Shown in pieces: positions 8,678 through 16,941 of a stretch of 64,000 nt of DNA (position 1 is the first letter of the stretch; every line of letters begins with the position of its first letter). The translations under genes were made by a program, and so were the position numbers. The notes beneath the pieces are model-generated. The model was not told where the DNA came from. It saw only the letters and a program-made list of their open reading frames with translations, and did no database searches. The stretch is taken from assembly GCF_001613935.1 (NCBI RefSeq), contig NZ_LQCI01000002.1, positions 496,001 to 560,000 of the forward strand. Direction: 5' to 3'. This stretch comes from Amycolatopsis regifaucium. Lineage in GTDB: Bacteria; Actinomycetota; Actinomycetes; Mycobacteriales; Pseudonocardiaceae.

Positions 8678-10312
8678 TCATCTCTGGCAGGTGAAGCTCC
8701 GGGCGTCGTCCGGGTCACCGCCGGTGTAGCGGGGCCACGTCGGGTACCGGCACAAGGGCCGGGTGCGTTGCCCTGCCCCGGCGTTGACGTCGGTGACCGT
8801 CGGCTGAACGGGCGCTTTCCCTTCCGAGGTCCAGGTTTCCAGTGCGCTGAGCGAATCCCACCCGGCGGCGAAGGCCGCGCCGACGTTGACATGGTTGGCA
8901 CCGGGCACGAGGTAGAACCTGGCGAACAGGTCGGTGGCTTGCCGGCCCACGGTGCGCTGTACGCGTCGGAAGTACTCGGCGGTGGAGCGTGCGCTGACCA
9001 GCTCGTCGGCGGCGCCGTGCAGGAGCAGGAGCTTGCCACCCGCCCGGGCGAAGGGACGCAGATCAGGATCGTTGACGTCCTGCAGTTTCGACAGGTCGCT
9101 GATCCGCTGCTGCCATTCGCCGGGGGCCAGCGGGTCGAGGGTGAGCGAATCGAAGGACGGGTCCTGGGTGACGAAGTACCGCGTCCACTGGTCCCAGAAC
9201 TGCGGCCCGTAGCCGGCGGTCGTCGGCATCGGGTGGGCCGGTGCCCGGGTTCCCATGCCGAGCAGTGGAGTGCTCATCTTGGCGCCGGACAGGAACGGGA
9301 ATCCCGGGTAGCCGCGTTCCCCGCTGCCGAGGCGGTACTTCCAGTACACCGGCGAGGAAATCCGTACGACCGCGTTGATCTGAGTGTCGGACAGGCAGCT
9401 GTCCGCGGTGTCCTTTCCGCCGGGACAGCGCAGGGTCCGGGGCTGGAAACGGCAACCGTCCGGATTGGACACGACGCCGTCGGTGAGGCCGTCGCGGTGA
9501 TCGCAGGCGGCGAGGACGCCGCGGTAGAGCAGGGCTTGTTCGGCCGGGTTGAGAAACGCGCCTGGCTGGGAAAGGACTTGTGTTTCGTAGCCGAAGAACA
9601 GGTCGAGGCCGGCGGCGTTCCACGCGGGATAGACCGCGATCACCCCGTCGAACGCGGTGGGCCAGCGTTGGGCGACGGCGAGCGCTTCCCGGCCGCCGGT
9701 GGAGCCCCCGGCGAAATAGCCGTGTTCCGGCAGCGCGCCCGCGTACCGCTCACCGATGAGATGGAGCGCCGCGTCCCTGGTCTTCTTCAGTGCGTCGCCC
9801 GCGAAATTCCGCACCGCTTCGTCGTTGAGGCCGAACGATCCGTCGAGGGTGGTGCTCGGCGGGAATCCCGGCGTCGCCTGATGCCCGGAGTCACTGGCGA
9901 AAACGGCGTAGCCGCGGGCGAGCGGTACGGGTCGGTCGGCGGGCCCGAACGGGACATTGCCTGCGACGTTGGGGATGGTTCCGTTGTAGCCGCCGCCACC
10001 GAACATCAGCGCGTTACGATTCCACTGGGTCGGCAGGGCCACCTGCATCTTGATCGGTGGGGCGGCCGGGTCCACGGGCCGGATCGCGGCATCGACCAGG
10101 CAGTATTCACCGGTGGTCGCGGTAGCGGCGACCAGCCGGGTCGCGGTGACCTGACCGCCGGAGGTGGGCAGGCTGATCGCGGCAGCGGGAATTTCGAGGC
10201 CGTCGAGACCGGCGCAGTGCCCGGACGCGGACTGCTGAGCGTGTGCCGCGAGCGGCATGGCGAGGGTGGCGAGCAACGGGGTCACCATCGCGGCTGTTCG
10301 GAAGACCTTCAT
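8678..10312 (-). CDS. Secreted tannase/feruloyl esterase family protein
   Basis: About 544 residues with a Sec signal peptide (MKVFRTAAMVTPLLATLAMP, then an AHA-type cleavage site). The nucleophile motif is GGSTGG with Ser204, followed by REALAVAQRWP. The tannase core pattern GCSTGG/RQ...A..YP is recognisable in the YPAWNAAG region, and paired cysteines of the family (CDHRDGLTDGV...C) are present. It hydrolyses ester bonds of plant phenolics such as galloyl or feruloyl esters outside the cell. The ATG at 10312 is preferred to one four codons upstream because GGAGGT precedes it at proper spacing. Neighbours are a PucR regulator upstream and an MHS importer downstream. Confidence 0.85.
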   Translation of the reverse strand: MKVFRTAAMVTPLLATLAMPLAAHAQQSASGHCAGLDGLEIPAAAISLPTSGGQVTATRLVAATATTGEYCLVDAAIRPVDPAAPPIKMQVALPTQWNRNALMFGGGGYNGTIPNVAGNVPFGPADRPVPLARGYAVFASDSGHQATPGFPPSTTLDGSFGLNDEAVRNFAGDALKKTRDAALHLIGERYAGALPEHGYFAGGSTGGREALAVAQRWPTAFDGVIAVYPAWNAAGLDLFFGYETQVLSQPGAFLNPAEQALLYRGVLAACDHRDGLTDGVVSNPDGCRFQPRTLRCPGGKDTADSCLSDTQINAVVRISSPVYWKYRLGSGERGYPGFPFLSGAKMSTPLLGMGTRAPAHPMPTTAGYGPQFWDQWTRYFVTQDPSFDSLTLDPLAPGEWQQRISDLSKLQDVNDPDLRPFARAGGKLLLLHGAADELVSARSTAEYFRRVQRTVGRQATDLFARFYLVPGANHVNVGAAFAAGWDSLSALETWTSEGKAPVQPTVTDVNAGAGQRTRPLCRYPTWPRYTGGDPDDARSFTCQR

Positions 10313-10403
10313 GACGACCTCCATCGGCTGTTCCTTGGGGCGGGCATCAGGCTAGGCAGCGACGACCGTTCATCGCGATGTGCGCGCGGCACACTGGATC
10401 CGG

Positions 10404-12320
10404 TCATTGCCTGTTCCGGGGTGACACCCGTGGTGTGTTGGTGCTCGCGGCCTCGGTGACCTTGAACAGGCGCAAGGCGACCTGGATCTCCAGCAGCTGA
10501 TCCGCGTTACGCCAGCTTTCGCCGATGAGATGGCTGATGCGGCTGAGACGCTGGGACACGGTGTTGTGGTGCAGATGCAGCGTCTGCGCGGTGGTGCGGG
10601 CGTTGTGGTTCGTGGCGCAGAAGACTTCGAGCGTGTGCAGGAGATCGGTCCGGTTCACCCGGTCGTAGTCCAGGATCGGTCCGATGGTGGCGTTGACGAA
10701 CCCACTGAGATCGGGCTGGCCGTTGAACAAGGTTCCGACGAAACCGAGGTCGCCCGCCTCGGCCGTGTCACCGTGGCGGCCGAGTGCCAGCAGGGCGCGC
10801 ACGCATCTGGTGGCTTCGTCATGCGCCGCGATGATCGCGGTCGGGTGCGGCACCCGGGCCACGCCGGAGGTGACCCGGTGGCGGGAGGCGCGGGCGAGCT
10901 CGCGTGAGGCGGTGCGAGCGACCGCGCGCGGTTCGTCCCCGGGCGCCAACAGCACCACCGCGTCGTGATGATGGGTGGCCAGACCGCGGAACCGGCGGGC
11001 CAGCGCGGCGATGGCGGGGTAGATCCGCTCGCGAGCGGGGCCTTCCAGATGCGCGACGACCATGACCTGGCAGGTGTCGAGATCGACGCCGAGGATCGCG
11101 GCACGGCGCCGCAGCAGGTCGTAGTCCTGGGTCTGCTGGGTGAGTAGTTCGCCGAGCAGTTCGCCGCGCACCCGCGCTTCGGCTTCCGCCATCCGCCGCC
11201 GGGTGACCAGGACCAGCGCGGCCACCAGCGCGGCCCGCTCCAAGATGCGCCGGTCGGTGTCACTGATGGTCGACGGGCCGATGTGGACGATGGTGCCCAA
11301 GGGCTCGGACTCGGTGATCATCGGGACGACGCACAGGTGGTCCCGCACGAGGGTGTGACCGGATCGGCGGGCCTCGACGCCGATTTCGGCCAGCTCCATC
11401 AGCGGCGCGTCACCGTCTTCGCCCGAGGTGGCGATCGCGACGCCGTGTTCGTCCACGATCACGACCTCACCGGGAACCGCGGCGGCGGTCGCTTGGACGA
11501 CCTCGTCGACCCCCTTGCCTTGGATGACCAGTTTGGTGAGGCGCTCGTGCACCTCAGCGGTGCGTTCCAGGTCGTCGACGTGGGAACCGATGGTCGAATT
11601 GGCGACGCGCAGATCCTCGACCGCGGATTGGGCGGCGGTCAGGAGCCGGGAGTTCTGGATCGCGACGGCGGCGTGATTGGCGAGCATGCTGAGCGCGTTG
11701 ATGTCGCGACTGCTGAACGTCCGTACCGCACGGTGCGCCGCGAGCAGGACACCGATCACCTCTTGTTCGAGCTTCACCGGGACACCGAGGAGTGATTCGA
11801 TGCCCTCGGCGGTGACCGTCCGGTCGACGGGCTCGGTATGGGTGAGAGCGCTGTCCCGCCGGTAGGACGCCACACTGTAGGGCTCACCCGTGCGGGCGAC
11901 CATGCCGCCGAGTCCGCAGCCGGGCGCCAGGCGCAATCCGACCAGCAGCCCGGAGACGTTCCCGGACGCGGCCTTGATGAAGCAGTCGCCGCGATCGCTG
12001 TCGCTGAGACTGATGTAGGCCAGATCGCATTCCAGCAGCCTTCGGGCCCGGTCGGCGATGGCTTGCAGCATCGAATCGAGGTCGCGGATCGACGCGAGAT
12101 CGTTGGCCGTGTCGTTGAGCAGTTGCAGTTCGGCTTCGTTGCGGCGGTGCCGGATGAGGGTTTCGCGCAGCTGCAACGCGATCGCGCGTTCACGCTCGAC
12201 CTCGGCGAGTTCGTCGGGAGGCACGTTCGCCGCCCGTGCCCGCGTCACGGCGGTGTCGAAGGCACTGATGTCGGCGTCCTGCTGCAGCAGCCGCAGCAGG
12301 GATTCACCTTTCGACCGCAT
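10404..12320 (-). CDS. PucR/CdaR-family transcriptional regulator with GAF domain
   Basis: About 638 residues. The N-terminal 60 residues look helical, a GAF domain follows (about residues 70-230, with SMLQAIADRARRLLECDLAYISL), then a second sensory region and a C-terminal PucR helix-turn-helix (TAQTLHLHHNTVSQRLSRI). PucR regulators commonly control catabolic genes for purines, aromatic compounds or other carbon sources. The ATG at 12320 is preferred over an upstream GTG/ATG because GGAGG lies five bases before it. It lies between a dehydrogenase gene and the esterase gene in a leftward run, so it is the likely local regulator of 7286-13307. Confidence 0.85.
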   Translation of the reverse strand: MRSKGESLLRLLQQDADISAFDTAVTRARAANVPPDELAEVERERAIALQLRETLIRHRRNEAELQLLNDTANDLASIRDLDSMLQAIADRARRLLECDLAYISLSDSDRGDCFIKAASGNVSGLLVGLRLAPGCGLGGMVARTGEPYSVASYRRDSALTHTEPVDRTVTAEGIESLLGVPVKLEQEVIGVLLAAHRAVRTFSSRDINALSMLANHAAVAIQNSRLLTAAQSAVEDLRVANSTIGSHVDDLERTAEVHERLTKLVIQGKGVDEVVQATAAAVPGEVVIVDEHGVAIATSGEDGDAPLMELAEIGVEARRSGHTLVRDHLCVVPMITESEPLGTIVHIGPSTISDTDRRILERAALVAALVLVTRRRMAEAEARVRGELLGELLTQQTQDYDLLRRRAAILGVDLDTCQVMVVAHLEGPARERIYPAIAALARRFRGLATHHHDAVVLLAPGDEPRAVARTASRELARASRHRVTSGVARVPHPTAIIAAHDEATRCVRALLALGRHGDTAEAGDLGFVGTLFNGQPDLSGFVNATIGPILDYDRVNRTDLLHTLEVFCATNHNARTTAQTLHLHHNTVSQRLSRISHLIGESWRNADQLLEIQVALRLFKVTEAASTNTPRVSPRNRQ

Positions 12321-12395
12321 CGATCCTCCTGTCGGGCGACGGCCCGTCAACACCTTGTGGCCAGGGCGACCTTTCGCTGATCGAGATCGCGAGAG

Positions 12396-13307
12396 TCAGT
12401 TCGCGGACAGGCCTCGGCGGATCCCGGCTTCCAGCCGCGCGGCCACCTCGTCGCCGCGTCCGTCCGGCCACGTGAGCAACCCGCTCCCCGTGGGACGGCC
12501 GGTGCGCGCCTGCTCCAGGAGCTGGTCGAGGGTGGGGAACGAGTTCGTCTGGGTCGACAGGTCGTGCGCCAGGTTCGCCAGGATCGCGCGGGTGAGGTCC
12601 AGTCCGATGTAGTCGGCGTTCTCCATCGGCCCCACGGTCGCCCAGCGCAGCCCCAGGCTGGCACGAACGACCGTGTCGATCGTCTCCGGCTCACACACGC
12701 CCTCGTCGAGCAGGTAGAGCGCCTCTCTCACCAGGGCGAACTGCAGGCGGTTGCCGATGAACCCCGGGATGTCCCGGTGAAGCCGGACCGTGGTCTTGCC
12801 CAGCGAGGTGATCAGGTCGTAGGCGTGTTCGACGACGTCGGCGTCAGAGCTCGCGCCAGGCGCTATCTCCACCAGGGGAATCAGATAAGGCGGGTTCCAC
12901 CAGTGCACTCCGACCAGCCGCTGCGGGTGCGCCATCGCGTGGGCCACCTTGCTGATCGAGAGCACCGACGTGTTCGTCCAGATCGGCGTGTCCGGCGCGA
13001 TGTCGGACTCGAGGGCGGCCAGCACGTCGTGCTTGACCGCCAAGCGCTCCGACACCGCCTCCACGACGATCTCCGACCGCCGCGCGAGTTCCGGCAGCGA
13101 AGCGACCGGTGCGACGAGATCCCGCACCGTGCCGGCCTGTCCGGGCGGAACCCCGATGCGCGACAGTGCTTGGCCGACACGGTCGTCGAGGCTCGACAGG
13201 ACAACGGGATCGATGTCGAAGACACCGACCTGGTGGCCGGCCTTGGCCAAGGCGACAGCGATGCCGTGGCCCATGAGACCGCCGCCGATAATGCCGAAAC
13301 GGGTCAC
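12396..13307 (-). CDS. 3-hydroxyacyl-CoA dehydrogenase family protein
   Basis: A 303-residue NAD-binding dehydrogenase. Counting from GTG 13307, it has the Rossmann motif GGGLMGHG near the start, the catalytic-region HWWNPPYLIPLVEIAPG, and a C-terminal helical 3HCDH domain. The open frame extends further upstream, but the family alignment begins at this GTG, which has an AGGAAG site. The family includes 3-hydroxybutyryl-CoA dehydrogenase, L-carnitine dehydrogenase and lambda-crystallin-like enzymes. Its WNPP motif suits a small acyl or carnitine-like substrate. It heads the leftward run to the PucR, esterase and transporter genes. Confidence 0.85.
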   Translation of the reverse strand: MTRFGIIGGGLMGHGIAVALAKAGHQVGVFDIDPVVLSSLDDRVGQALSRIGVPPGQAGTVRDLVAPVASLPELARRSEIVVEAVSERLAVKHDVLAALESDIAPDTPIWTNTSVLSISKVAHAMAHPQRLVGVHWWNPPYLIPLVEIAPGASSDADVVEHAYDLITSLGKTTVRLHRDIPGFIGNRLQFALVREALYLLDEGVCEPETIDTVVRASLGLRWATVGPMENADYIGLDLTRAILANLAHDLSTQTNSFPTLDQLLEQARTGRPTGSGLLTWPDGRGDEVAARLEAGIRRGLSAN

Positions 13308-13678
13308 TGAATGACTTCCTTCAGGATCGCCCTGTGATGGGCCGGTGACTTCTGCCGGTGCTGCGTCGACAGTGCGACAACTGCGAGTGAGCACCACGGT
13401 ATGAGCGCCGGACCACCGCACAAATAGGCGGATGACACACTCCTGTGCCCTCGGCAGTGTTCCTCTGTCACTCCCCGAGTGATTCGCCAGCCCGCGGCGG
13501 GACAAGGCGACAGAGGACACATCCGTGGCCACGCAAGAGTGTGCGGTCCGCACATACCGCTACCGGGGGGCGCTGTCTTTACAGTGTTGCCACCTCGGAT
13601 CAAACGGCCCTTCACGCACCGAGTGCACGAAACGCTTCAAGCGATTACGCGCAAGTACCGTAGCTCAAGGAGGCAATG
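13308..13678. other. Divergent intergenic region
   Basis: About 370 bases between the leftward dehydrogenase and the rightward lipase-like gene. It must contain both promoters. The dehydrogenase frame remains open leftward through most of it without family similarity. I see no further gene. Confidence 0.5.
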
Positions 13679-14707
13679 ATGCCTGCGAACACTCAGCCGT
13701 CTTTCGCATCAGAAAACCGCCCGGACCGACGGAAACGACTACTGGCCGCGGCGTCCGCCGCACTGGTCGCGGTGGCCACGACGGTGGTCGCGTTGACGTC
13801 GTACTCGGCCAGCGCGGAAACCACCGCCGCCGCGACCCACGACCCGGTGATCATGATCCCCGGCATGACCGGCACACCGTCCAATATGGACCCGATGAAA
13901 GCGAATCTGCAGTCCAACGGGTGGGCGGCGAACCGGCTGTTCACCTGGACCGACAGCAGCAGCATGACCCAGGACCTGGCCAAGGCCGCCCAGGAACTGG
14001 GTACGAAGGTCGATCAGGTACGCACGCAGACCGGGGCGTCGAAGGTCGTGCTCGCGACCTGGTCCGCCTCGACCTTGGCGGCCCGCTACTACATCAAGAA
14101 CCTCGGCGGCGCGGACAAGGTTTCGCAGTACATCGGTTACGCCGGTCCGCAGCACGGAACCACCAACAACGGCTGCCAGTTCTATGTGTCCTGTCAGCAG
14201 TTCGGCTCCGCGAACTCCCCGTTCCTGCGTGAACTCAATTCCGGCACCGAGGTACCGGGCCACCCTCAGGTCGCCTACATGACCATCCGATCGGTCAAGG
14301 ACATCAACGCGGCACCGTACGACACCGCCAAACTCGCCGGTGCCGACGACAACTACCTGCTCTCCGGGGCCACGGCACCGACGCATTTCACCATCGTCAA
14401 GGACGCCACCGCGCTCGCCGCGATGCGCGCGTTCATCATCGCGCACGAGAACCCGCCGACCGGCACGCCCACCCCCACCACCGGGACACCGACCAGCACC
14501 ACGGCGCCGCCCACCAGCACGCCGTCCGGTCAATGCTTCTCGTCCTCGAATCACGGCCACGTGGTCGACGGCCGGGCGCACGACAGCTACGGCTACGCCT
14601 TGGCCAACGGCTCCAACCAGAACCTCGGCGTCAACTCCCTTTACGTGTCGACGAAACTGCGGCAAACCGGGCCGAACTACTACGTCATCGACCGCACCTG
14701 CCCGTAG
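13679..14707 (+). CDS. Secreted lipase/esterase-like alpha/beta hydrolase with PHB-depolymerase-type C-terminal segment
   Basis: About 342 residues. The ATG at 13679 is chosen over 13676 because AAGGAGG lies at proper spacing. The N-terminus has an arginine-rich stretch and a hydrophobic signal segment ending at SYSASA. The core resembles class-2 lipases (HDPVIMIPGMTGTPSN, LAARYYIKNLGG, YAGPQHGTTNNGC). The nucleophile elbow, usually AHSMG, reads TWSAS with Ser129, so both small residues of the GxSxG pattern are changed. A Thr/Pro/Ser-rich linker (about 259-281) leads to a C-terminal segment (GRAHDSYGYALANGSNQNLG ... TGPNYYVIDRTC) like that found at the end of extracellular PHB depolymerases and related esterases. 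Activity should not be assumed. Confidence 0.75.
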   Translation: MPANTQPSFASENRPDRRKRLLAAASAALVAVATTVVALTSYSASAETTAAATHDPVIMIPGMTGTPSNMDPMKANLQSNGWAANRLFTWTDSSSMTQDLAKAAQELGTKVDQVRTQTGASKVVLATWSASTLAARYYIKNLGGADKVSQYIGYAGPQHGTTNNGCQFYVSCQQFGSANSPFLRELNSGTEVPGHPQVAYMTIRSVKDINAAPYDTAKLAGADDNYLLSGATAPTHFTIVKDATALAAMRAFIIAHENPPTGTPTPTTGTPTSTTAPPTSTPSGQCFSSSNHGHVVDGRAHDSYGYALANGSNQNLGVNSLYVSTKLRQTGPNYYVIDRTCP

Positions 14708-14724
14708 CCACCTCACCGACCACC

Positions 14725-14769
14725 CTTCCCGGCCGGGGCCGAAAGTGTCCGCTCGCCCCGGCCGGGAAG
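14725..14769 (+). terminator. Strong hairpin terminator after the lipase-like gene
   Basis: Perfect 15-bp arms CTTCCCGGCCGGGGC (14725-14739) and GCCCCGGCCGGGAAG (14755-14769) with a 15-base loop, starting 18 bases after the stop codon. It separates the lipase gene from the CoA-transferase operon. Confidence 0.8.
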
Positions 14770-14800
14770 CACCCATGACCCCATCAGGAGCGGTTTTCCC

Positions 14801-15568
14801 ATGAACAAGCTCGTCGCCACCGCCGCCGAGGCCGTGGCAGATGTCCACGATGGAGCGTCCCTGGCCGTCGGCGGCTTCGGACTCTGCGGCATACCCCAGA
14901 CCCTCATCCACGCCGTGCACGGGACCGGAGCGTCCAGGCTGAGCCTCGTGTCGAACAACTGCGGCACGGACGGACGAGGACTCGGAGTGCTGCTGGAATC
15001 CGGCCGTGTCGCACGGGTCGTCGCGTCCTATGTGGGCGAGAACAAGGAGTTCGCCCGCCAATACCTGGCAGGCGAACTCGAAGTCGAACTCATCCCCCAA
15101 GGCACGCTCGCCGAGCGTTTGCGCGCCGGGGGCGCGGGCATTCCCGCGTTCTTCACCCCAGCGGGAGTGGGCACCCAGATCGCCGACGGCGGTCTGCCCT
15201 GGCGCTATGCCGGGGACGGCACGGTCGCGATCGCTTCCCCGCCGCGCGAGACCCGCGAATTCGATGGCCGCGAATATGTCCTCGAACGAGCCACCGTCTG
15301 TGATTTCGCCTTGGTGCACGCCTATCGCGGCGATCGGCACGGGAATCTGGTCTTCCACCGTTCCGCGGCCAATTTCAACCCGCTGGCCGCGGCCGCCGGG
15401 CGCGTCACCATCGCGGAAGTGGAAGAACTCGTCGAACCCGGGACCCTCGACCCCGACCAGATCCATGTGGCGGGAATCCATGTCCAACGCGTCGTCGCAC
15501 TCACCCCCGAGCAAGCCGCGGACAAACCCATCGAACGCCGCACCACCAGTGAGAGGACCGCCGACTGA
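14801..15568 (+). CDS. 3-oxoacid CoA-transferase, alpha subunit
   Basis: A 255-residue family I CoA-transferase A subunit with the signature [10 protein letters not shown] near residue 25. Such enzymes swap CoA between succinyl-CoA and acetoacetate (SCOT) or 3-oxoadipate (PcaI/CatI). Sequence alone does not separate those substrates here. The stop overlaps the start of the beta subunit, typical for a stoichiometric heteromer. Neighbouring ester-cleaving and 3-hydroxyacyl-CoA dehydrogenase genes would fit either aromatic or hydroxybutyrate degradation. Confidence 0.9.
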   Translation: MNKLVATAAEAVADVHDGASLAVGGFGLCGIPQTLIHAVHGTGASRLSLVSNNCGTDGRGLGVLLESGRVARVVASYVGENKEFARQYLAGELEVELIPQGTLAERLRAGGAGIPAFFTPAGVGTQIADGGLPWRYAGDGTVAIASPPRETREFDGREYVLERATVCDFALVHAYRGDRHGNLVFHRSAANFNPLAAAAGRVTIAEVEELVEPGTLDPDQIHVAGIHVQRVVALTPEQAADKPIERRTTSERTAD

Positions 15569-16254
15569 TGCCGTGGACACGTGACCAAATGGCGGCCCGC
15601 GCCGCCGCCGAACTCGCCGACTGCAGCTACGTCAACCTCGGCATCGGCCTGCCCACTCTGGTTCCCAACCACATCCCGGCGGGAGTCCACGTCGTGCTCC
15701 ATTCCGAGAACGGCATCCTCGGCACCGGCCCCTACCCCAGTGACCCGGAGGTCGACCCCGATCTCATCAACGCCGGGAAGGAAACGGTCACCACCCTCCC
15801 CGGCGCCAGTTTCTTCGACTCCGCGCACTCCTTCGGCATGATCCGAGGCGGCCACATCGACACCGCGATCCTCGGCGCCATGCAGATCTCCGCCGACGGC
15901 GACCTCGCCAACTGGACGATTCCCGGAAAGATGATCAAGGGCATGGGCGGCGCCATGGATCTCGTTCACGGCGCTCGCCACGTCGTCGCCCTCACCGAGC
16001 ACACCGCCCGCGACGGCAGCCCCAAAATCGTGGAGAAATGCACCTTGCCGCTCACCGGCCGCGGGTGCGTCAACCGAATCATCACCGACCTCGGCGTCCT
16101 CGACGTCACCGAGGCGGGACTTCAGCTGATCGAAACCGCGCCCGAAGTCACCCCCGACGACGTCATCACCGCCACGGGCGCACCCGTCCTCACCGCCACC
16201 ACGCCCGCCCGGGCGCGGGTTTCCGGCGCCGGCGAACCGGGAGCCCACCGATGA
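15568..16254 (+). CDS. 3-oxoacid CoA-transferase, beta subunit
   Basis: A 228-residue family I CoA-transferase B subunit. The catalytic glutamate lies in SENGILG, followed by the conserved GSFFDSA-like [20 protein letters not shown] segment and GMGGAMDL. It starts one base before the end of the alpha subunit gene (TGATG overlap). With the alpha subunit it forms a 3-ketoacid CoA-transferase. The final 20 residues are Ala/Arg-rich and may be non-conserved tail. Confidence 0.9.
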   Translation: MPWTRDQMAARAAAELADCSYVNLGIGLPTLVPNHIPAGVHVVLHSENGILGTGPYPSDPEVDPDLINAGKETVTTLPGASFFDSAHSFGMIRGGHIDTAILGAMQISADGDLANWTIPGKMIKGMGGAMDLVHGARHVVALTEHTARDGSPKIVEKCTLPLTGRGCVNRIITDLGVLDVTEAGLQLIETAPEVTPDDVITATGAPVLTATTPARARVSGAGEPGAHR

Positions 16255-16613
16255 CGATCCGGTTGGCGATAGCCACCCACGAACCGGCCAAAGCGCAAGC
16301 CGCAGCGGAACCACCGCCTGGCACAGCCACGCTCGACCCAGCCGGACCCGCCGTGGGGATCCGGCCGATGGCTTCGGGTCAGGTCCGCTTGCGGCTCGCG
16401 ATCTCATCGGAGAGCCGCCGCACGTGGGCGGGGTCCGCGTCCCGGGCAAGGGGTTACCACCCCGGCTGCTGACAGTGGCGACGTCCGTTCGCCGTAGCGC
16501 GCTTTAGGACGAACGGTCCAACATCACCATCCACGAAGTAGGCCGAGTTTGGCCAGCACCGGACGAGGGCACCACGGTCTCGCCATGATCCGTCCTACGT
16601 GAGGAGCCGCCCG
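16255..16613. other. Intergenic region after the CoA-transferase genes
   Basis: About 360 bases. An ATG at 16251 overlaps the preceding stop and opens a frame of about 74 codons ending at 16472, but its predicted protein has no family-like features and no clear ribosome site. I do not call it. Nothing else supportable is seen. Confidence 0.4.
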
Positions 16614-16841
16614 GTGGCGTCGTACAACGTGAAACCCTCCAAGCCTGTCGCCTTGTTCGGCGCCGTGGGCGGGATGGCGATGCTGGCGTTCGTTCTGCTC
16701 AGCGGAATCGGCCGCGGCAACGGATTCGTCTGGCTGTGGGCCGCTCTCTGCGTCGGGGTGGTGGGTTTCAACCTGTGGGCGGCGTTCAGCAAACGAGGCG
16801 CCACCGAGGTCGTCGAACGCCGCACCGCGGACGAGCCGTGA
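16614..16841 (+). CDS. Small two-helix membrane protein
   Basis: About 75 residues from a GTG at 16614, which has GAGGAG seven bases upstream; an earlier in-frame GTG at 16599 lacks such a site. Two hydrophobic segments (VALFGAVGGMAMLAFVLLSG and VWLWAALCVGVVGFNLWAAF) are joined by a short polar loop, with a charged C-terminal tail. No function is recognised. It precedes the catalase and other stress-type genes and could be part of that envelope-stress group. Confidence 0.7.
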   Translation: MASYNVKPSKPVALFGAVGGMAMLAFVLLSGIGRGNGFVWLWAALCVGVVGFNLWAAFSKRGATEVVERRTADEP

Positions 16842-16881
16842 GCCGACTGACTTGATACACGAACGGGTTGCCGTACCGGTC

Positions 16882-16907
16882 GCTTAAAGACGATCAATAG
16901 GGGGTAT
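16882..16907 (+). promoter_or_regulatory. SigB/SigF-like promoter upstream of the catalase gene
   Basis: GCTT (16882-16885) and GGGTAT (16902-16907) are separated by 16 bases, matching the actinobacterial stress sigma pattern GNTT-N14-16-GGGTA(T/C). It lies 35 bases before the catalase start. Confidence 0.55.
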
Positions 16908-16941
16908 CCGCCGGGCACCACCCCTCTCGGCAAGGAGAATC

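Noticed and set aside
8651..10459. 602-codon plus-strand frame opposite the tannase gene
   Set aside because: Antisense to a gene with signal peptide and catalytic motif; composition is that of a shadow.
13739..15580. 613-codon minus-strand open frame opposite the lipase and CoA-transferase genes
   Set aside because: Gly/Arg/Val-rich product without family pattern, crossing two well-supported genes and a terminator; a GC-rich shadow.
16251..16472. Short frame overlapping the CoA-transferase beta stop
   Set aside because: ATGA-type overlap is tempting, but there is no family-like sequence or Shine-Dalgarno site.
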